Source: Pararhodobacter sp. (GTDB taxonomy: Bacteria; Pseudomonadota; Alphaproteobacteria; Rhodobacterales; Rhodobacteraceae). From it: a DNA stretch of 64,000 bases. A program made the translations under genes and the position numbers. The notes under the pieces were generated by a model that had not been told where the DNA came from, did not search any database, and saw only the letters and a list, made by a program, of their open reading frames with translations. Position 1 is the first letter of the stretch. Each line of letters begins with the position of its first letter. Below are positions 35,305 to 45,333 of the stretch, piece after piece. The stretch is from contig JAFIEK010000016.1 of NCBI GenBank assembly GCA_020832545.1, forward strand, positions 16,103 to 80,102. Reading direction: 5' to 3'.

Positions 35305-36900
35305 ATGGCGCCCCGCGTTCTCGTATCCGACAAACTTTCCGAAACCGCTGTTCAGGTCTTTCGCGACCGTGGCGTTGAGGTCGATTATCTGCCCGATCTG
35401 GGCAAGGACAAGGAAAAGCTGGCCGAAATCATCGGCCAGTACGATGGCCTCGCCATCCGCTCGGCCACCAAGGTGACCGAGAAAATTCTGGAAAACGCCA
35501 GCAACCTCAAGGTCATCGGCCGCGCCGGTATCGGGGTGGACAATGTCGACATCCCCGCCGCCAGCAAACGCGGTGTGATCGTCATGAACACGCCCTTCGG
35601 CAACTCGGTCACCACCGCCGAACACGCCATCGCCATGATGTTCGCCGTCGCCCGCCAGTTGCCCGAGGCCTCGGCTTCGACCCATGCAGGCAAGTGGGAG
35701 AAGAACCGCTTCATGGGGACCGAGCTGTTCAACAAGACGCTGGGCGTGATCGGTGCCGGAAATATTGGTGGCATTGTCTGCGACCGGGCGCTGGGGCTGA
35801 AGATGAAGGTTGTGGCTTATGACCCCTTCCTATCGGAAGAGCGCGCCAAGGCGATGGGCGTGCAGAAGGTGGAGCTGGACGAGCTGCTGGCGCGCGCCGA
35901 TTTCATCACCCTGCACGTGCCGTTGACCGACAAGACCCGCAACATCCTCAATGCCGAGAACCTTGCCAAGACGAAAAAGGGCGTGCGGATCATCAACTGC
36001 GCACGCGGCGGGCTGGTTGATGAAGCTGCGCTGGCCGAAGCGCTGGCATCCGGCCAGGTGGCGGGCGCGGGCTTTGACGTGTTTGCCGTCGAACCGGCCA
36101 CCGAATCGCCCCTCTTCAACCTGCCTAACGTGGTGGTGACCCCGCATCTGGGCGCGGCCACCACCGAGGCGCAGGAGAACGTCGCCATTCAGGTGGCCGA
36201 GCAGATGTCGGACTATCTGCTGACGGGCGCGGTGCAGAATGCGCTCAACATGCCGTCTGTGAGCGCCGAAGAGGCTGCCGTGATGGGCCCGTGGCTGAAA
36301 TTGGCGGGCCATCTGGGCGATTTCGTGGGACAATTGACTGACGAGCCGATCCGCGCAATCAACGTGCTGTACGATGGCGTGGTGGCCGAGATGAACCTCA
36401 ACGCGCTGAACTGCGCGGTAATCTCGGGCGTGATGAAGGCCTCGAACCCGGATGTGAACATGGTGTCGGCCCCGGTTATGGCCAAGGAGCGCGGTGTTCA
36501 GCTGTCGACGACGAAGCAGGAAAAAACCGGCGTTTTTGATGCGTTCATCAAGCTGACCGTCGTGACCGACACGCGCGAACGCTCGGTCGCAGGGACGGTG
36601 TTCAGCGACGGCAAGCCGCGCTTCATCCAGATCAAGGGGATCACCATTGACGCCGAGATCGGCGCGCATATGCTCTATACCACCAATGAGGACGTGCCGG
36701 GTATCATCGGGCTTTTGGGGAACACCATGGGCAAGAGCGGCGTGAACATCGCCAACTTTACCCTGGGGCGTTCGGGCGTAGGTCAGGATGCGATTGCGTT
36801 GCTGTATCTTGATCAGGTGCTCGACCCCAAAGTGGTGGAGACACTGCGCAACACCGGCATGTTCCGGCAAGTCCGGCCGATGCAATTCGACGTGGCCTGA
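35305..36900 (+). CDS. serA: D-3-phosphoglycerate dehydrogenase
   Basis: A 531-residue enzyme for the first step of serine synthesis. The NAD-binding GVIGAGNIGGIVCDRA is near residue 150, with catalytic-region motifs RGGLVDE and HLGAATTEAQ. An intervening allosteric substrate-binding domain follows, then a C-terminal ACT domain (~455-531, NEDVPGIIGLLGNTMGKSGVNIAN), the long-form (type I) layout. GAAGGAG precedes the ATG. Confidence 0.95.
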   Translation: MAPRVLVSDKLSETAVQVFRDRGVEVDYLPDLGKDKEKLAEIIGQYDGLAIRSATKVTEKILENASNLKVIGRAGIGVDNVDIPAASKRGVIVMNTPFGNSVTTAEHAIAMMFAVARQLPEASASTHAGKWEKNRFMGTELFNKTLGVIGAGNIGGIVCDRALGLKMKVVAYDPFLSEERAKAMGVQKVELDELLARADFITLHVPLTDKTRNILNAENLAKTKKGVRIINCARGGLVDEAALAEALASGQVAGAGFDVFAVEPATESPLFNLPNVVVTPHLGAATTEAQENVAIQVAEQMSDYLLTGAVQNALNMPSVSAEEAAVMGPWLKLAGHLGDFVGQLTDEPIRAINVLYDGVVAEMNLNALNCAVISGVMKASNPDVNMVSAPVMAKERGVQLSTTKQEKTGVFDAFIKLTVVTDTRERSVAGTVFSDGKPRFIQIKGITIDAEIGAHMLYTTNEDVPGIIGLLGNTMGKSGVNIANFTLGRSGVGQDAIALLYLDQVLDPKVVETLRNTGMFRQVRPMQFDVA

Positions 36901-36913
36901 GGGGCGGTGGACA

Positions 36914-36976
36914 GGGGGGCTTTGCCCCCCTCTTGGCTTCGCCAATTCACCCCCAGCGTATTTGGGGCAAGATGAA
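36914..36976 (+). repeat. Intergenic double-hairpin repeat, copy C
   Basis: GGGGGGC/GCCCCCC hairpin, TTGGCTTCGCCAA hairpin, ATTCACCCCC, and tail GTATTTGGGGCAAGATGAA. It begins 14 bases after the serA stop and fills the gap to the next gene. Confidence 0.88.
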
Positions 36977-36987
36977 AGGGCGCGAAG

Positions 36988-37725
36988 ATGACACGCAGTT
37001 ATGCGATCGGCGATATACACGGGCAGTTCGCGCTGCTGCAACAGGCGCATGCCTGGATCGCGGATGATCGTGCGCAGACCGGTGACAGCGAGGCCCCGGT
37101 GGTGCATCTGGGCGATCTGGTTGATCGCGGGCCTGATTCAGCCGGGGTTATCGACTGGTTGATGCGCGGGCAGGAGGCGGGCGAGAACTGGGTGGTACTG
37201 AAAGGCAATCATGATCGTATGCTTGCCACCTTTCTGAACGATCCGCAGGCGCGCGACCCGGGACTGCGGTCGCAATTCAGCTATTTGCATCCGGCGATCG
37301 GCGGCGGCGCCACACTCATCTCGTACGGCGTAGCCAATGCCGCTGACCGTCCGATCGCCCCCGTTCATGCCGAAGCCATGGCCCGGGTGCCAGATGCGCA
37401 TCGTGACTTTCTGGCCGGTCTGCAGACTTTCTACCAGCGTGGCGAGGTGCTGTTTGTTCATGCCGGTATCAGGCCCGGCATTGCGCTGGAGAATCAGACC
37501 GAGACCGATCTTCTGTGGATCCGCGCGCCGTTTCATGACCACACCGCCCCCCATCCCTGGTTGGTGGTGCACGGGCACACGGCCATTGACGCGCCGTGCC
37601 ACTACGGCAACCGGGTCAATATCGATACACGCGCGGCCTATGGCGGGCCGCTGACCGCAGTGGTGATTGAAGGCACGCGCGTTTTCACCCTAGGCCCCCA
37701 GGGGCGTCGTCGCCTTCTGCCCTGA
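36988..37725 (+). CDS. Metallophosphoesterase, protein-phosphatase-like
   Basis: A 245-residue enzyme with the calcineurin-like motifs GDIHG (8-12), GDLVDRG (42-48), GNHD (73-76), a mid-protein LFVHAGIRPG and VVHGHT. These bind two metals and act on phosphoesters. The order and spacing fit the PPP-type serine/threonine phosphatase or ApaH-like group. It is a separate unit between repeat copy C and the flagellar genes. Substrate unknown. Confidence 0.85.
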   Translation: MTRSYAIGDIHGQFALLQQAHAWIADDRAQTGDSEAPVVHLGDLVDRGPDSAGVIDWLMRGQEAGENWVVLKGNHDRMLATFLNDPQARDPGLRSQFSYLHPAIGGGATLISYGVANAADRPIAPVHAEAMARVPDAHRDFLAGLQTFYQRGEVLFVHAGIRPGIALENQTETDLLWIRAPFHDHTAPHPWLVVHGHTAIDAPCHYGNRVNIDTRAAYGGPLTAVVIEGTRVFTLGPQGRRRLLP

Positions 37726-37799
37726 TCGCGCTCCTGTTAACTGGCGCTTCACATCTGTTCGCTATTCCTGAAAACGGGTGAAGTGAAACAGGTGGTGGG

Positions 37800-38597
37800 A
37801 TGAGCCGGCAAAATCAAGCCGCGCCAATCATCATCAAAAGAAAGAAAGTCGTGGCCAAAAGTGGCCACCATGGTGGCGCGTGGAAGGTGGCTTATGCCGA
37901 CTTCGTCACCGCCATGATGGCATTCTTTCTGATGATGTGGCTATTGGGTGCAACGACAGAATCGCAACGCAAAGGGCTGGCGGATTATTTCACGCCCTCG
38001 ATACCGGTCAACCGAAGCTCTTCAGGCGGGAGCGGGATGTTTGGCGGCAACGACATTCACTCCAGCGAGGATCTGGGGCCCGAGACCAATCAGGGCAACA
38101 CGATGGAGGCCTCGGACGACCGCTCTGAGGCCGATGAGTTCGAGGCCGTTCAGGACCGGCTGGAGGGGCTGGGTGCGGACAGTGGGGTGATGAACGAGGC
38201 ACTGCGTCACATTCGGACACGGGTCACCGATGAAGGCCTGGTGATCGAGCTGTTCGACCTGCCGGATGCCCCGCTTTTCGAAGGGGAGACCAACGAGCCG
38301 GCACCGATTCTTGCAGTTCTTTCGTCCATTCTGGTCGAAGTGTTTCGGCTGGCACAGAATCCGATTGCAATCGAAGGCCACACCCGGACCTATACCATGG
38401 TGCAGATGACGGACCCACGCTGGTCACTGTCGCTGTCGCGGGCCGAACGGATGCGCGTTTTACTGGAAAATCAGGCCTTTGACCCGCTGCGGGTGGCACG
38501 CGTCACCGGGCATGCTGACCGACGGCGGGTTATGCGAAACCCCATGTCGGTGCGCAACAACCGGCTGGAGTTGATACTGCTGCGAAGTCCCGGCTGA
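37800..38597 (+). CDS. motB: Flagellar motor stator protein MotB
   Basis: A 265-residue stator subunit. One membrane helix (~35-52, FVTAMMAFFLMMWLLGA) follows the proton-carrying Asp at residue 34 in AYADFVTAMM. A plug region and a divergent OmpA-like peptidoglycan domain (~170-262) follow, with IAIEGHT and RVARVTGHADRR. It anchors the motor to the cell wall. motA is not in the window. GGTGG precedes the ATG. Confidence 0.9.
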   Translation: MSRQNQAAPIIIKRKKVVAKSGHHGGAWKVAYADFVTAMMAFFLMMWLLGATTESQRKGLADYFTPSIPVNRSSSGGSGMFGGNDIHSSEDLGPETNQGNTMEASDDRSEADEFEAVQDRLEGLGADSGVMNEALRHIRTRVTDEGLVIELFDLPDAPLFEGETNEPAPILAVLSSILVEVFRLAQNPIAIEGHTRTYTMVQMTDPRWSLSLSRAERMRVLLENQAFDPLRVARVTGHADRRRVMRNPMSVRNNRLELILLRSPG

Positions 38598-38691
38598 GGG
38601 GGGGGGCGAGAAACCCGGCGGGCGTTAGGGGGGCATTAACACCGATCGTGCAGTGTCGAATGCAATCGGCACATGCTTGAAAGGTTCGTCA

Positions 38692-39990
38692 ATGTCCACC
38701 CTCTACTCTTCCTTCAACGCGGGGATCTCGGGGCTCAACGCCAATTCGACCCGGCTTTCGGTCATCTCCGACAACATCGCCAACTCGGCAACGGCGGGGT
38801 ACAAGCGCCAAAGCGTGTCGTTTCAGGCGATGATCCTGTCATCGGGCGGCGCGGGTGCTTACATGGCTGGCGGCGTACGCAGTTCGACCATGCGCCTGAT
38901 TGATGAGCGCGGCGCACTCAGCCCAAGCTCCAATCCTACCGACCTTGCGATCAGCGGTCGTGGTTTCCTGCCAGTCACCTCGAACAGTCAGGGCAATACA
39001 CCGTTGATGTTGGCCACCACCGGTTCCTTCCGGCCTGACTCGCAAGGCATTCTGCGCAATGAGCATGGTCTGGTGTTGCTTGGCTGGCCCGCAAACCCCG
39101 ATGGCACTGTCGGAACCCACTCGCGCGATACAGCGGGCGGCCTGCAACCTGTCCAGATCAACCGGACGCAATTCAACTCGGATCCGACGAGTGAAATCAA
39201 CCTCCGGCTCAATGTCCCGGCAACGGCCACACGTGAGGGTGCCAGTGGCGATCCACATGATGTAACGCTGGAATACTTCGATGCTCTCGGTTCGTCCGAA
39301 GCGCTCAACATGCGGCTGACACCGGTTGTTCCGGCAACGGGAACCTCCAACCAATGGAACGTGACAATCACCGATTCGTCCAGCGGAGCGGTGGTTGGCG
39401 ACTACGTCATCCAGTTTTATGATTCGGGGCCCAACGCAGGGCAAATTCAGTCGGTGACACAGCCCCCGGCGGGTGAGGGCGCGCCCTATGACCCGGCCAC
39501 TGGTGAGCTTGCTGTTACTGTTGGCACACAGACACTCAACCTGAACATCGGCCGACTGAGCGATGGTGATAGCGTGACGCAGATGGCCTCCAGTTTCACG
39601 CCCGTGTCGATCATTAAGAACGGCTCACCCGTCCAGTCGCTTCTCAGTGTTCAGGTGGACCCGGATGGTATGCTGCGGGGCATCTATGACTCAGGCCTTG
39701 TCCGCGCAATCGCCCAGATCCCATTGATAGATGTGCCAAACCCGAACGGGCTGATCTCACTGGATCGCCAGACCTATCGCGTATCCGAAGCCAGCGGTCC
39801 GATGTTCCTCTGGGATGCGGGGGATGGCCCTACAGGGGATCTTCTGGGTTTCGCACGTGAGGAATCGGCGACCGATATCGCCAACGAACTTACCAACATG
39901 ATCCAGACGCAGCGTGCCTATTCGTCGAATGCCAAAGTCATCCAGACTGTTGATGAAATGCTACAGGAAACCACCAATATCAAACGCTGA
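38692..39990 (+). CDS. flgE: Flagellar hook protein FlgE
   Basis: A 432-residue rod-hook protein. The N-terminal FNAGISGLNANSTRLSVISDNIANSATAGYKR and the C-terminal NELTNMIQTQRAYSSNAKVIQTVDEMLQETTNI are the coiled-coil ends conserved in this family. The middle holds beta domains of the hook. The ATG at 38692 is used; the frame from 38653 only adds polar residues. It is followed by flgK after 24 bases. Confidence 0.92.
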   Translation: MSTLYSSFNAGISGLNANSTRLSVISDNIANSATAGYKRQSVSFQAMILSSGGAGAYMAGGVRSSTMRLIDERGALSPSSNPTDLAISGRGFLPVTSNSQGNTPLMLATTGSFRPDSQGILRNEHGLVLLGWPANPDGTVGTHSRDTAGGLQPVQINRTQFNSDPTSEINLRLNVPATATREGASGDPHDVTLEYFDALGSSEALNMRLTPVVPATGTSNQWNVTITDSSSGAVVGDYVIQFYDSGPNAGQIQSVTQPPAGEGAPYDPATGELAVTVGTQTLNLNIGRLSDGDSVTQMASSFTPVSIIKNGSPVQSLLSVQVDPDGMLRGIYDSGLVRAIAQIPLIDVPNPNGLISLDRQTYRVSEASGPMFLWDAGDGPTGDLLGFAREESATDIANELTNMIQTQRAYSSNAKVIQTVDEMLQETTNIKR

Positions 39991-40014
39991 TCCGGCAACC
40001 GGAAAGAGTAAACG

Positions 40015-41460
40015 ATGAGTATTAACAGCGCCATATCGGCCGCGATGTCCGGGCTGACTGCCCAGTCGCGCGCCATTGAAGTGATCTCGGCCAATGTCGC
40101 CAACTCCATGACCGAGGGCTATGCCTCGCGGCTCATGACGCTGAGCTCGGCGGTCATTGGCGGTGTGGGCGGCGGTGTCCGGATCGTTGGTGTGGATCGG
40201 CAGACCGATCCGATCCTCGCGGGTCTGATGCGCCAGGCCAGCGGCGCCACTGCTGGCACTGGCGCGCAGTTCGAATTCTGGAGCCGGATCGAGCAGGCCA
40301 TCGGCCTGCCCGGCGATCCACACGGTCTGACCGGCAAGGTCGCGACTCTGGAGAATGCGTTAATCTCGGCGGCTGCGCGGCCTGATCTCGATCACAGGCT
40401 TGCAGCGGTTGGCGATGCCGCGAGCGATCTCACTCGCCAGCTCAACCAGTTGGAGCATCAGGTTCAGACTCTTCGCCAGAACGCCGATGCCTCGATAGGT
40501 CATGACGTCGAGGCGCTCAACATCGGCCTGGAGCGCGTGGCCAAACTCAACAGTGACATCGTCAAATTACAGGCTCAGGGGCAACACCCACTGGGCTTGA
40601 TGGATGAGCGCCAGAAGCTGATTGACTCGCTGTCCGAGATTGTGCCGATCCGTGAGTTCCAGCATCCGGATGGCCGGATCGCACTTTACACCGAAGGGGG
40701 GCATCTTCTGCTCGACTCCAAGCCGGCGGTCCTGGCCTTCACTCCCAGCCCGGGTATGGACGCGACCATGAGCGTTGGTGCTGGTACCCTGTCCGGGCTC
40801 ACAGTGAATGGTATTGCATTGTCAATGTCGCCAAGCGGTCCCATGGCGGGCGGGCGGCTGGCTGCGAACTTCGCGATCCGCGATGTCGATGCACCCGCTG
40901 CCCAATTGGCACTGGACCAGATCGCCGAAAACCTCATCCTGCGGTTCGAGGACACCGCAACCGATCCCACCATGACCCCTGGTCAACCTGGGTTGTTCAC
41001 GGATCTTGGCCTTCCGCTGGATCCGGCGTCGTCGGTGGGGTTGGCGGGACGAATCGCGCTCAACAGCGCGGTTCAGCCCGGCGCTGGCGGCGATTTGTGG
41101 AAACTGCGCGACGGACTTGGTGCAGTAGCTCCCGGCCCGGTCGGTGGCGAGGCGCAACTACAGCGATGGGTCGAAGCCTTACAACGCCTCTTGCCCGGCG
41201 CAACCGGAAGCGCTTCACGCAGCTTTGCCGACAGCGTCGGACAAACCATCTCTGGCATTAGCCAGGCACGTCAGGCAACCGAAGACAGGGCAAGCTATGC
41301 GCAAGCCTATAGTGGCGAGCTGAAGCAACAGGCACTGGCAATGGGTGTTGATGTCGATTCCGAGATGCAGCGTCTGCTGCTGGTCGAAAAAGCGTACGCA
41401 GCAAATGCGCGCGTGCTTCAGATCGCCGACGATCTGCTACGCCAGCTTCTGGAGATTTGA
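40015..41460 (+). CDS. flgK: Flagellar hook-filament junction protein FlgK
   Basis: A 481-residue protein with the rod-like N-terminus SAMSGLTAQSRAIEVISANVANSMTEGYASR and the C-terminal QQALAMGVDVDSEMQRLLLVEKAYAANARVLQIADDLLRQLLEI. It is shorter than the enteric protein. It joins hook and filament with FlgL, encoded next. The gene ends 2 bases before the flgL ATG. Confidence 0.92.
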   Translation: MSINSAISAAMSGLTAQSRAIEVISANVANSMTEGYASRLMTLSSAVIGGVGGGVRIVGVDRQTDPILAGLMRQASGATAGTGAQFEFWSRIEQAIGLPGDPHGLTGKVATLENALISAAARPDLDHRLAAVGDAASDLTRQLNQLEHQVQTLRQNADASIGHDVEALNIGLERVAKLNSDIVKLQAQGQHPLGLMDERQKLIDSLSEIVPIREFQHPDGRIALYTEGGHLLLDSKPAVLAFTPSPGMDATMSVGAGTLSGLTVNGIALSMSPSGPMAGGRLAANFAIRDVDAPAAQLALDQIAENLILRFEDTATDPTMTPGQPGLFTDLGLPLDPASSVGLAGRIALNSAVQPGAGGDLWKLRDGLGAVAPGPVGGEAQLQRWVEALQRLLPGATGSASRSFADSVGQTISGISQARQATEDRASYAQAYSGELKQQALAMGVDVDSEMQRLLLVEKAYAANARVLQIADDLLRQLLEI

Positions 41461-41462
41461 TC

Positions 41463-42473
41463 ATGTCCTGGGTATCGCTCGGCAGCCTTTCCCTTCCCTT
41501 TCAGATGCAGCGCAACGGAGTGCAGTTGCGCCTCGAAATGGCGCAACACAGCAGCGAACTGACTACCGGTAAGGTTCAGGCGCCACAGCGTCACCTGCGT
41601 GGCGATTTGGGCGAGCTGTCCGTGATTGAATCGCGGCTGACACGAATCACAACCTATGAAACAGTGATTGGCCAGAACCAGACCTTGCAGGAAGCCGCTC
41701 AAACCGCCTTGCAGCGGCTGTCTTCGCTGGGTTCACTGCTCTCCAATCAGGTTCTGACCGCAGCTTTCGCCGACTCGGGCGATCAAAGCTACGAATCCGT
41801 CGGGGCCTCAGCGCGTGTGGCGTTGGGCGATATGGTTTCGGTCTTGTCGACAAGTGTGGCAGGGCGCGCCTTGTTTTCAGGTGCCGCAGTTGATCGCGGC
41901 CCGCTTCTGCCAGTTGAGGATATTATGGCGGCGGTGCGCACGGCAGTAACCGGTCTCACCACGGCCGATGACATTTCAGATGCCCTTGAAAGTTTTTTCT
42001 TCGATCCAGGCGGACCATTCGAGGCATTGATCTACAAAGGCACCGGAACGTCGCCGGGTGGGGCCATCGATGATTTCGAAAGCGGGCCCACGATTCCTGA
42101 TGCCGCCGACCCGGCGATTCGCGGGCATCTTATGGCGGCCGCAATGGGGGCACTTCTGGATGAACCGGATATGAACCTGAGCCGGACCGAAATCCGAAAT
42201 CTGGCTTTCAAGACAATGGAATTTATTGAATCCAATGGCGTCGCGCTGACCGCGCTACAAGCGCAGATCGGTTTCGGTCAGGAGCTTCTGGAGCAACGAG
42301 CGCACCGATTGTCCCATGAGAAGGACGCGCTGGTCCGTGCACGCCACAACCTCATTGGCACTGATCCGTTCGAATCCGCCAGTCTGCTGGAAGAAACGCG
42401 CCATCGTCTTGAATCCCTCTATGCGATTACGTCGCGGGTGTCGCGCCTCTCCTTGCTGGAGTATTTGCGTTGA
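41463..42473 (+). CDS. flgL: Flagellar hook-filament junction protein FlgL
   Basis: A 336-residue flagellin-like junction protein. The N-terminal helix region (QMQRNGVQLRLEMAQHSSELTTGK) and C-terminal helices (ALVRARHNLIGTDPFESASLLEETRHRLESLYAITSR) are flagellin-like. It works with FlgK. The ATG at 41463 is preferred to the TTG at 41457. The stop overlaps the TTG start of flgI. Confidence 0.88.
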   Translation: MSWVSLGSLSLPFQMQRNGVQLRLEMAQHSSELTTGKVQAPQRHLRGDLGELSVIESRLTRITTYETVIGQNQTLQEAAQTALQRLSSLGSLLSNQVLTAAFADSGDQSYESVGASARVALGDMVSVLSTSVAGRALFSGAAVDRGPLLPVEDIMAAVRTAVTGLTTADDISDALESFFFDPGGPFEALIYKGTGTSPGGAIDDFESGPTIPDAADPAIRGHLMAAAMGALLDEPDMNLSRTEIRNLAFKTMEFIESNGVALTALQAQIGFGQELLEQRAHRLSHEKDALVRARHNLIGTDPFESASLLEETRHRLESLYAITSRVSRLSLLEYLR

Positions 42474-43570
42474 TCATCCGGGCGCTTGCCGTCATTTTGA
42501 TCACGATGCTCGCGCACGCAGCTTCAGCTGGAATCCGTCTGAAGGACCTGGTGGAGTTTGATGGCGTGCGTGGCAATGATCTTATCGGCTACGGTCTGGT
42601 GGTGGGCCTGAATGGTTCCGGCGACGGGTTGCGGAACGCGCCGTTCACCGAAGACATCATGGCCAATATTCTGGAGCGTCTCGGGGTCAATGTGACGGGA
42701 GAGCAGTTTCGCCCCCGCAATGTGGCCGCTGTTCTGGTGACCGCATCGCTGCCACCGTTTTCACGCGCCGGATCGCGCGTGGACGTGACTGTGTCTGCAA
42801 TTGGTGATGCCGACAGTCTTTATGGCGGCACCTTGGTCATGACGCCGCTCAATGGGGCCGACGGCCAGATCTACGCAGTTGCGCAGGGGGCGGTGATCGC
42901 CGGCGGTGTTGCGGCCCGGGGCGAAGCTGCGCAGGTGGTGCAAGGGGTTCCGACCTCCGGCACCATACCTGGGGGCGCGCGGGTTGAGCGTGAGGTCGAA
43001 TTTGAACTGGCTTCACTAACGCGCGTCAGGCTGGCGCTGCGCGTGGCAGACTTTACAACGGCATTGCGGATCGAACAGGTCATCAACGGGCATTTTGGGC
43101 GCAGGACGGCAACAATGCAGGATGCAGGCACAGTTGTTCTGGATATCGCCGCCACGCGTCAACCCTCAGCAGCACATGCCTTGAGCCAGGTCGAGAACCT
43201 GGTTGTTTCGCCGGGCGCGCGCGCCCGGGTGGTCGTTGATCAGCGATCGGGCACTATTGTCATGGGCGAAGACGTTCGGATCAGCCGGGTAGCGGTGGCG
43301 CAGGGAGGTTTGACCCTGCGCGTGGAAGAGACACCGATCGCGGTTCAACCCAATCCCTTCACCCCGGGCGAAGTCGTTGTGGTGCCGCGCACGCATGCAG
43401 AAATCGAGCAGATGCCGGGAGTTGGCCTGGCTGAAGTTCAGGGCGGCGCGACTCTGGCCGAGGTTGTCGAGGGGCTGAATGCTCTTGGCGTCGGGCCGCG
43501 TGATATGATCGACATCCTGAACACAATCAACGCAGCCGGTGCGTTGCATGCCGATCTGGTGGTCCGGTGA
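42470..43570 (+). CDS. flgI: Flagellar P-ring protein FlgI
   Basis: A 366-residue periplasmic protein forming the P ring around the rod. It has a signal peptide (1-20, ending HAASA before GIRLKDLVEF) and the family motif GVRGNDLIGYGLVVGLNGSGDG. The C-terminus ends in TLAEVVEGLNALGVGPRDMIDILNTINAAGALHADLVV. A TTG at 42470 overlaps the flgL stop; the signal peptide starts here. Other ring genes (flgA, flgH) are not adjacent. Confidence 0.93.
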   Translation: MIIRALAVILITMLAHAASAGIRLKDLVEFDGVRGNDLIGYGLVVGLNGSGDGLRNAPFTEDIMANILERLGVNVTGEQFRPRNVAAVLVTASLPPFSRAGSRVDVTVSAIGDADSLYGGTLVMTPLNGADGQIYAVAQGAVIAGGVAARGEAAQVVQGVPTSGTIPGGARVEREVEFELASLTRVRLALRVADFTTALRIEQVINGHFGRRTATMQDAGTVVLDIAATRQPSAAHALSQVENLVVSPGARARVVVDQRSGTIVMGEDVRISRVAVAQGGLTLRVEETPIAVQPNPFTPGEVVVVPRTHAEIEQMPGVGLAEVQGGATLAEVVEGLNALGVGPRDMIDILNTINAAGALHADLVVR

Positions 43571-43584
43571 ACGTGGCTGCCGTC

Positions 43585-45192
43585 CTATCCACCGGCGACC
43601 GTCGTGGCGTCGCGCAAGATCATTTCAGCGGCCTTTTCGGCGATCATCAAGGTGGGCGAATTGGTGTTTCCGCTGGTGATGGTTGGCATGACAGATGCAT
43701 CTGCCACTCGGAGACCGGTCACCCCGTTCACCCGAAGATCCGGCCCGACCACAGCGCGGGTATCGGTGCCCATCCGCGCCGTGCCGACCGGATGAAAGAT
43801 CGTTGTCCCGATCTGCCCGGCGGCAAGGGCCAGTTCGTCTTCTGTCTGGGCCTGATGCCCGGGCCGGAATTCCTCAGGGTGATAGCGGGCCAGGGGTTCT
43901 GCGGACATTATCTTGCGAGTCAGCCGGATAGCGCGGGCGGCGATGCGACGATCTGCCTCGTCCGACAGATAGTTCGGAGCGATCTCGGGTGCCGCCATCG
44001 GATCGGGCGATATCAGGCGCACATGGCCGCGGCTGTTGGGGCGCAGCTGGCAAACACTGGCCGTGATCGCCGGGAACGGGTGCAAGTTCTGCCCAAAGGC
44101 GTCCAGGCTGAGCGGCTGAACATGATACTCCAGATCGGCGCGATCGATATCCGGGCCGGACCGAGCAAAGGCGCCCAACTGACTGGGGGCCATCGACATC
44201 GGACCAGTTCGTCGCAGCGCATATTCCAGCGCGATCTTGCCTTTGCCCCAAAGGCTTTGTGTCATGGTATTGAGCGTCTTTGCCCCAGTGACCTTGTAGG
44301 ACAGGCGCAATTGCAGATGATCCTGCAGGTTTTCGCCCGCATCGCAATCGTGGCGCAGGTCAATTCCCAGGCTTTGCAGCACCGATGCCGGGCCGATACC
44401 GGCCAGTTGCAGAAGTTGCGCAGAGCCGATCGCACCCGAACACAGGATTACCTCTCCCTTCGTGCGGGCCTCTTGCGCGGTGCCATCGCGCAGATAGCGC
44501 ACTCCGACACAGCGCGAACCCTCGAAGATCAGCCCCTGTGCCTGAGCATGGGTTTCGATTTTCAGGCTCTGGCGCGCTCGGACCGGCAACAGGAAGGCGC
44601 GCGCCGAATTCCAGCGCCAGCCGCCGCGCTGGTTAACCTTGAAATAGCCCACGCCCTCGTTGTCGCCGGTGTTGAAATCATCACTGGCGCGGATGCCGGT
44701 GGCCTGCGCCGCACGCGCCCAGTCGTCCAGGATTTCCCAGCGCAGGCGCTGATTTTCCACCCGCCACTCGCCGCCGGTTCCATGTATGTCAGGATCAACG
44801 GGTCCGGCTGCGTAATCTTCGTGCTTGCGGAAGTAGGGCAACACGTCATCCCAGCCCCAGCCGGTATTGCCCATCTGGCGCCAGTGGTCATAATCGGCCG
44901 CCTGCCCGCGCAGATACAACATGCCGTTGATCGAAGAGCAGCCGCCCAGTACCTTGCCCCGCGGATACAGCAGGCTGCGCCCGCCCAGCCCTGGCTCGGC
45001 CCTTGTGCGAAATCGCCAGTCGGTGCGGGGGTTGTCGATGCAATACAGATAACCGATGGGCACATGGATCCAAAGGTAGTTGTCGCGACCCCCTGCTTCC
45101 AGCAGCAGCACACGGCCCCGAGCGCTCAACCGGTTGGCCAGAAGCGAACCTGCGGTGCCGCCCCCGACGATAATGTAGTCCCAATCCGCCAT
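43585..45192 (-). CDS. GMC-family FAD oxidoreductase (choline dehydrogenase-like)
   Basis: A 535-residue flavoprotein. The FAD-binding VGGGTAGSLLANRLS is at ~9-24, the GMC signature YPRGKVLGGCSSING near 78, and the active-site region FHPVGTARMG near 470 with TSGNTNSPTLMIAEKAA at the end. Family members oxidise alcohols such as choline or alkanols. The substrate is not fixed by sequence; no betaine genes are adjacent. GAGGG precedes the ATG at 45192. It converges on flgI with 14 bases between. Confidence 0.9.
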   Translation of the reverse strand: MADWDYIIVGGGTAGSLLANRLSARGRVLLLEAGGRDNYLWIHVPIGYLYCIDNPRTDWRFRTRAEPGLGGRSLLYPRGKVLGGCSSINGMLYLRGQAADYDHWRQMGNTGWGWDDVLPYFRKHEDYAAGPVDPDIHGTGGEWRVENQRLRWEILDDWARAAQATGIRASDDFNTGDNEGVGYFKVNQRGGWRWNSARAFLLPVRARQSLKIETHAQAQGLIFEGSRCVGVRYLRDGTAQEARTKGEVILCSGAIGSAQLLQLAGIGPASVLQSLGIDLRHDCDAGENLQDHLQLRLSYKVTGAKTLNTMTQSLWGKGKIALEYALRRTGPMSMAPSQLGAFARSGPDIDRADLEYHVQPLSLDAFGQNLHPFPAITASVCQLRPNSRGHVRLISPDPMAAPEIAPNYLSDEADRRIAARAIRLTRKIMSAEPLARYHPEEFRPGHQAQTEDELALAAGQIGTTIFHPVGTARMGTDTRAVVGPDLRVNGVTGLRVADASVMPTITSGNTNSPTLMIAEKAAEMILRDATTVAGG

Positions 45193-45333
45193 TTTTCCCT
45201 CGCCGCCATGCCTGCGCGAACCCGCTGGCACCCTAGCACCTCGCGGCGCTGTTGCAATGGCACGCATCGCAGGTTTAGCGGCAGTGCGGCACTCTTACGC
45301 AAGGGCTAGCGGTTGTCGAATCGCACGATTTTT

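Noticed and set aside
37726..37799. Possible sigma-54 promoter before motB
   Set aside because: A TGGC is present, but no GC pair lies at the required spacing of 10 bases after the GG.
43585..45309. 580-codon plus-strand open frame opposite the GMC gene
   Set aside because: A GC-rich shadow frame with low-complexity His/Arg/Gln composition and no domain; the opposite strand has a clear enzyme.
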